Below the pieces are notes generated by a model that searched no databases, was not told the origin of the DNA, and saw nothing but the letters and a program-made list of their open reading frames with translations. This document shows, piece by piece, positions 54,885 through 58,146 of a stretch of 58,146 nt of DNA. Source of the stretch: an uncultured Fidelibacterota bacterium (GTDB taxonomy: Bacteria > Fidelibacterota > Marinisomatia > Marinisomatales > TCS55). The position numbers and the translations under genes were made by a program. Position 1 is the stretch's first letter. Each line of letters opens with the position of its first letter. The stretch lies in NCBI GenBank assembly GCA_913049685.1, contig CAJWZD010000011.1, positions 1 to 58,146 on the forward strand. The letters run 5' to 3'.

Positions 54885-57800
54885 ATGTCAATCAAACAGG
54901 AAGAAAGATATTATAACGTTTTAAAGCTTAATAAATGGTTTGCCATATCAAGCTTACTATTCACTGCATTTTGGATATTGACATTTGCGGACGATTATAA
55001 CAGACCATGGAAGAAGTATCAGTCAGATTTTCGAAAAATGGAAATTGAAAACGTACGAAAAAAATTAACTGACCAACGTGCGATCCTTTCTGATAACCCA
55101 GAATATCAACAGCTTTTATCTGATCTCGAGAGTAGAAAGAGTGAATTATACAATCAGTCCGAAAAAGTTAAGAGCATTGAACAGCAGCTAGCAGATATTG
55201 AAGGCGATGTATATGCCTCTAATCAAGATTACCAGTTTGCTAAAGCTGACCTAGATGCTGCTAAATATGCATTAGAAGAATCTAGATATGGGTATGGGGA
55301 TGCATCCAAAGCAAATAAGACCTACGCTGAACTTAAAAAGAAGACAGATAAAGCCTTTTTAGCAGCTGAAAAAAAACAATCTCTTGCTGACAGTCTTCAA
55401 AATGAATTGAAAGTGCTGAATTCATTTATTAAGCAAACCAACGATGCTTTATATACGATTGATGGTGAAAAACAATTATTAGAAAGACAGCTTTCTAAGC
55501 TTGATCCCGAGGCAATGTCTTTTGCAAATAAAATTGCAAATATCGTTAGAGATGTACCGGTTGTTGATTTCATTGATCCCTATTATGAAGTCAAGCAAGT
55601 TGTTGTGAATGATCTTGAAGATGACCTTGTTTATATGGGTATGCCAAAAGTTGATCGCTGTATAACTTGTCATGTTGGTATAGATAAAAAGGGATACGAA
55701 GATGCTCCTCAGCCATATACGACGCATCCAAGACTGGAAGAGTTTGTAGGGGGCAGTTCGCCTCACCCTTCAGCCGAGTATGGCTGTACAACTTGCCATG
55801 CGGGTCGTGGTAGGGGTACTGATTTTACATCATCTGGTCACATGCCCAAAAACGAAGAGCAGGCTAAGGAGTGGAAAGAGAAATATAACTGGGAGGCCCT
55901 GCATTATTGGGGCAATAAAATGCTTCCAACCCAGTACACCGAGGCTGGTTGCTATAAATGTCATAGCGACAATATGCCAATTAAGGGCGCAGAAAAGCTT
56001 AGTTTGGGTATGTCTACCTTTGAAAAAGCAGGATGCTATACTTGTCACAGTATGGATAGGTGGGGCGAAGAATATCCTAAGGCTGGCCCAAGCCTGTATA
56101 AAGTTGCTTCAAAAACTACTAAAGATTGGACATATCGTTGGATAATGGAGCCTCGGGCATTTAGGCATAATACATGGATGCCTCATTTCTTTAAAAAGGG
56201 TAATAATAGTAGCCCTGAAGATTTACTGCGAACTGAGCAAGAAACTTTAGCAATGACTGAATACCTGTTTGAAAGGTCTTCAGATTATAATATGAAGAAA
56301 AATAGGCAAAAAGGTGATCCCGCTAATGGAGAGCTTTTGGTTTCTTCACTCGGGTGTTTAGGGTGTCATGAGATTCAGCCTGAGCCTGATCCAGACTATG
56401 ACCCTTCATTGCAAAACCTTAGACTTGAACAGGGGCCTAACTTGATTGGTGTGGGATCCAAAACAGATAGAGAATGGCTCTTTAACTGGCTCAAAAATCC
56501 TTATACATATCACCCGGGAACGAAAATGCCGAACTTGCGCTTAACTGATCAAGAAGCAAGTGACATAGCAAGCTATCTTCTTGCAAACAAGAATGATGAA
56601 TTTGACGCAACTCCTGTTCCAGATGTAAATGAAGAAGTATTAAATGAAATTTCTTCTGACTTTTTATCTCAACTTAATTCGTCAACGCAGGTAAATAATC
56701 TTTTAGAGGAAATGTCTACAAAAGAAAAACTTTTGTATTCCGGTGAAAATTTAATTGGTCATTATGGTTGTTACTCATGCCACAATATTCAAGGGTTTGA
56801 AGACAAGAAGCCAATCGGAATTTCTCTCAATTATGAAGGAAGCAAACTTATTACAAAACTCGACTTTGGATTTTGGCATGATAAGATTCCACATACTAAA
56901 TGGGATTGGTTTTATAATAAAATAAATCAACCTGAAAAATATGATCTTATCCCTAATGATGATGGAACTATTTCCGTAAAAGAATTGAGGCCTTTGGAAA
57001 AATCAAGAATGCCTCATTATGGATTAGAGCATAAAGAGATTGAGTCTCTGGTTACTCTTATAATGGGATTAGTGAAAGATGAGATACCGCCATCAAAACT
57101 TCCAGAAAAATCTCCTACATACTTAGCTATTGCTAAAGGAGAACAGTTTATTCATACAAATAATTGTCTTGGTTGTCACAAGCTAGATGGAGAAGGTGGA
57201 GCGATTTGGCCATCAACCGCAGAATGGTTAAAGGTAGTGGCAGATGAAACCAACTCTGAAGATATGAGCCTTGTGCAAAGCTTCAGTCCTCCATTGCTGA
57301 ATACACAAGGGCGAAAAACTCAACCACAATGGCTACTGAAATGGTTTAAAGAAGTAAGTATGGTTAGGCCTCACCTAGCTGCTAGAATGCCTAGCTTTGA
57401 TTACACAGATGAAGAGTGGAATAAAATCATATCATATTTTCAATATAAAGATGGGCAAAGTTTAAAATATGAAGATCCGCACAATTTTACAATGAACTCG
57501 TCTTCATACAAAGCTGGTGATAAAATAGCAGAAATGGGTGCATGTAACAATTGCCACTTCTACGGAGAAGAAAAGCCCAAGCAAGCTGCATTAACTTGGG
57601 CACCAAACTTAGTTTTAACTAAAGAGCGACTCCGCCCAGAATGGCTAGTAGAATGGTTTATAAATCCGCAAGATGTTATGCCTGGAACCAAAATGCCTGC
57701 TCCATATATACCTACTGAAGAGCCCATAGGTTCAATTAGAGAAGTGTGGGGTAGGGATGTAGAAAAAATAAGTAGCGACAGCACCCTTTTGTATAAAGCA

Positions 57801-57929
57801 TTAATTGATTGGATGTGGGGTATGGAAGGGCGTTCGGATGTCTCTAATATAGTTCGTCGACATATTAAGTCTGATGGCTATGGTTTTATAATTGAAGAAG
57901 AGGACGATTGGGGAGACGATGACTGGTAA
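54885..57929 (+). CDS. Octahaem c-type cytochrome with coiled-coil stalk
   Basis: This 1,014-aa protein has an N-terminal membrane helix (residues 18-36) and a coiled coil (about residues 45-215). Eight CxxCH motifs follow, beginning at Cys259, 301, 356, 384, 491, 629, 761 and 887. The spacing and repeated GxNLxxxxxxx-WLxxWxxNP-like segments (for example WLFNWLKNPYTYHPGTKMP and WLVEWFINPQDVMPGTKMP) show that the last five haem domains are a repeated cytochrome c module. An acidic tail (EEEDDWGDDDW) ends the protein. It probably carries electrons from the Rieske/cytochrome b part to periplasmic acceptors, in place of cytochrome c1. Confidence 0.88.
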   Translation: MSIKQEERYYNVLKLNKWFAISSLLFTAFWILTFADDYNRPWKKYQSDFRKMEIENVRKKLTDQRAILSDNPEYQQLLSDLESRKSELYNQSEKVKSIEQQLADIEGDVYASNQDYQFAKADLDAAKYALEESRYGYGDASKANKTYAELKKKTDKAFLAAEKKQSLADSLQNELKVLNSFIKQTNDALYTIDGEKQLLERQLSKLDPEAMSFANKIANIVRDVPVVDFIDPYYEVKQVVVNDLEDDLVYMGMPKVDRCITCHVGIDKKGYEDAPQPYTTHPRLEEFVGGSSPHPSAEYGCTTCHAGRGRGTDFTSSGHMPKNEEQAKEWKEKYNWEALHYWGNKMLPTQYTEAGCYKCHSDNMPIKGAEKLSLGMSTFEKAGCYTCHSMDRWGEEYPKAGPSLYKVASKTTKDWTYRWIMEPRAFRHNTWMPHFFKKGNNSSPEDLLRTEQETLAMTEYLFERSSDYNMKKNRQKGDPANGELLVSSLGCLGCHEIQPEPDPDYDPSLQNLRLEQGPNLIGVGSKTDREWLFNWLKNPYTYHPGTKMPNLRLTDQEASDIASYLLANKNDEFDATPVPDVNEEVLNEISSDFLSQLNSSTQVNNLLEEMSTKEKLLYSGENLIGHYGCYSCHNIQGFEDKKPIGISLNYEGSKLITKLDFGFWHDKIPHTKWDWFYNKINQPEKYDLIPNDDGTISVKELRPLEKSRMPHYGLEHKEIESLVTLIMGLVKDEIPPSKLPEKSPTYLAIAKGEQFIHTNNCLGCHKLDGEGGAIWPSTAEWLKVVADETNSEDMSLVQSFSPPLLNTQGRKTQPQWLLKWFKEVSMVRPHLAARMPSFDYTDEEWNKIISYFQYKDGQSLKYEDPHNFTMNSSSYKAGDKIAEMGACNNCHFYGEEKPKQAALTWAPNLVLTKERLRPEWLVEWFINPQDVMPGTKMPAPYIPTEEPIGSIREVWGRDVEKISSDSTLLYKALIDWMWGMEGRSDVSNIVRRHIKSDGYGFIIEEEDDWGDDDW

Positions 57930-58000
57930 TCTCATAGCTAAATTAACCTTTGAAATCCTATAACGAAACAGATGAGATAACTCTGAATTCCACAAAAGAC

Positions 58001-58026
58001 AAACCCTGCATTTGTAGGGTTTTTTG
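58001..58026 (+). terminator. Terminator of the respiratory operon
   Basis: AAACCCT (58001-58007) pairs with AGGGTTT (58016-58022), extended inward by a G-T wobble and a C-G pair around an ATTT loop. A T-rich tract follows. It lies 72 bases after the cytochrome stop. Confidence 0.8.
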
Positions 58027-58102
58027 TTTTTAGAATGATATGTATCAATAATCCAATAAGAGTCAGAGTTTAATTATTAATCATTTTTAAGGATGTAATC
58101 AA

Positions 58103-58146
58103 ATGGAAAGCAAAGCACCTTTAATTCCAATGGAAGATTTTTTTCG
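58103..58146 (+). CDS. Start of a gene cut by the window edge, possibly an S9-family peptidase
   Basis: ATG 58103 has an AAGGA Shine-Dalgarno site 10 bases upstream and opens a frame reaching the right edge: MESKAPLIPMEDFFR. An N-terminus of the form PLIP-x-x-x-FF occurs in S9 prolyl-oligopeptidase-like enzymes, but 14 residues are too few to be sure. Confidence 0.35.
   Translation, partial: MESKAPLIPMEDFF

Overview
The window is a gene-dense, AT-rich stretch of bacterial chromosome. It has two tRNA genes and no insertion sequence, phage, CRISPR array or plasmid signature that I can recognise. It suggests a free-living, aerobic, probably marine bacterium of the Fibrobacterota-Chlorobiota-Bacteroidota superphylum, perhaps Candidatus Marinimicrobia (SAR406). 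The grounds are a long (about 1,018 aa) SecA, a short Bacteroidota-style AMP nucleosidase, a menaquinol-type bc complex with a fused multihaem cytochrome, many lipoproteins and signal peptides, and weak Shine-Dalgarno signals. The phylum is inference from gene character, not from a marker-gene tree.

Layout. 1-2041: tail of a cysteine-rich metal-binding protein, two small membrane proteins, DNA glycosylase MutM. 2130-7027: a tightly coupled operon for exported proteins (RidA-type lipoprotein, aminotransferase with a Tat-like signal, DUF885-like protein, M28 metallopeptidase, 45-aa membrane peptide) that looks like peptide and amino-acid processing outside the cytoplasm. 7098-13906: accessory and hypothetical genes (hydrolases, a hotdog protein, an EamA transporter, a cold-shock protein, an MBL hydrolase, a YbjQ protein, a Kazal-domain lipoprotein, a LpqC-like esterase). 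13915-14456: tRNA-Arg(TCT) on the minus strand, then a stand-alone small protein built of two repeats. 14611-20088: dihaem cytochrome, lipoprotein, one-POTRA Omp85 protein, TypA, and an AlkB-type membrane di-iron hydroxylase. 20116-28942, minus strand: amn, plsY, a decayed DAK2/DegV gene, DUF502, ogt, an EamA transporter, secF, secD, kbl, tdh.

29035-40946, plus strand: a membrane protein and an APC permease, then parA-parB, an M23 peptidase, a bactofilin and the complete F-type ATP synthase operon (atpZ-like, atpI-like, then BEFHAGDC), closed by a hairpin terminator. This resembles gene sets near chromosome origins, but no dnaA or clear parS is visible. 40969-51338: aspS, a hydrolase, an orphan TatT-like lipoprotein (minus), phoH, ilvE, nusB, secA and a Cys/Met-metabolism PLP enzyme. 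51409-58026: tRNA-Leu(TAG), then a respiratory operon of a HEAT-repeat membrane protein, Rieske protein, cytochrome b in two pieces and a 1,014-aa octahaem cytochrome c with a coiled-coil stalk, ended by a terminator. A new gene starts at 58103.

The points most worth following up are the exported RidA plus PLP-enzyme operon, the remnant of an acyl-phosphate-forming (FakA/FakB-like) gene beside plsY, the ogt gene whose true start appears to be ATC, the duplicated 28-residue small protein, and the HEAT/octahaem bc complex. There is no gene-free stretch longer than about 300 bases apart from short intervals filled by RNA genes and signals.
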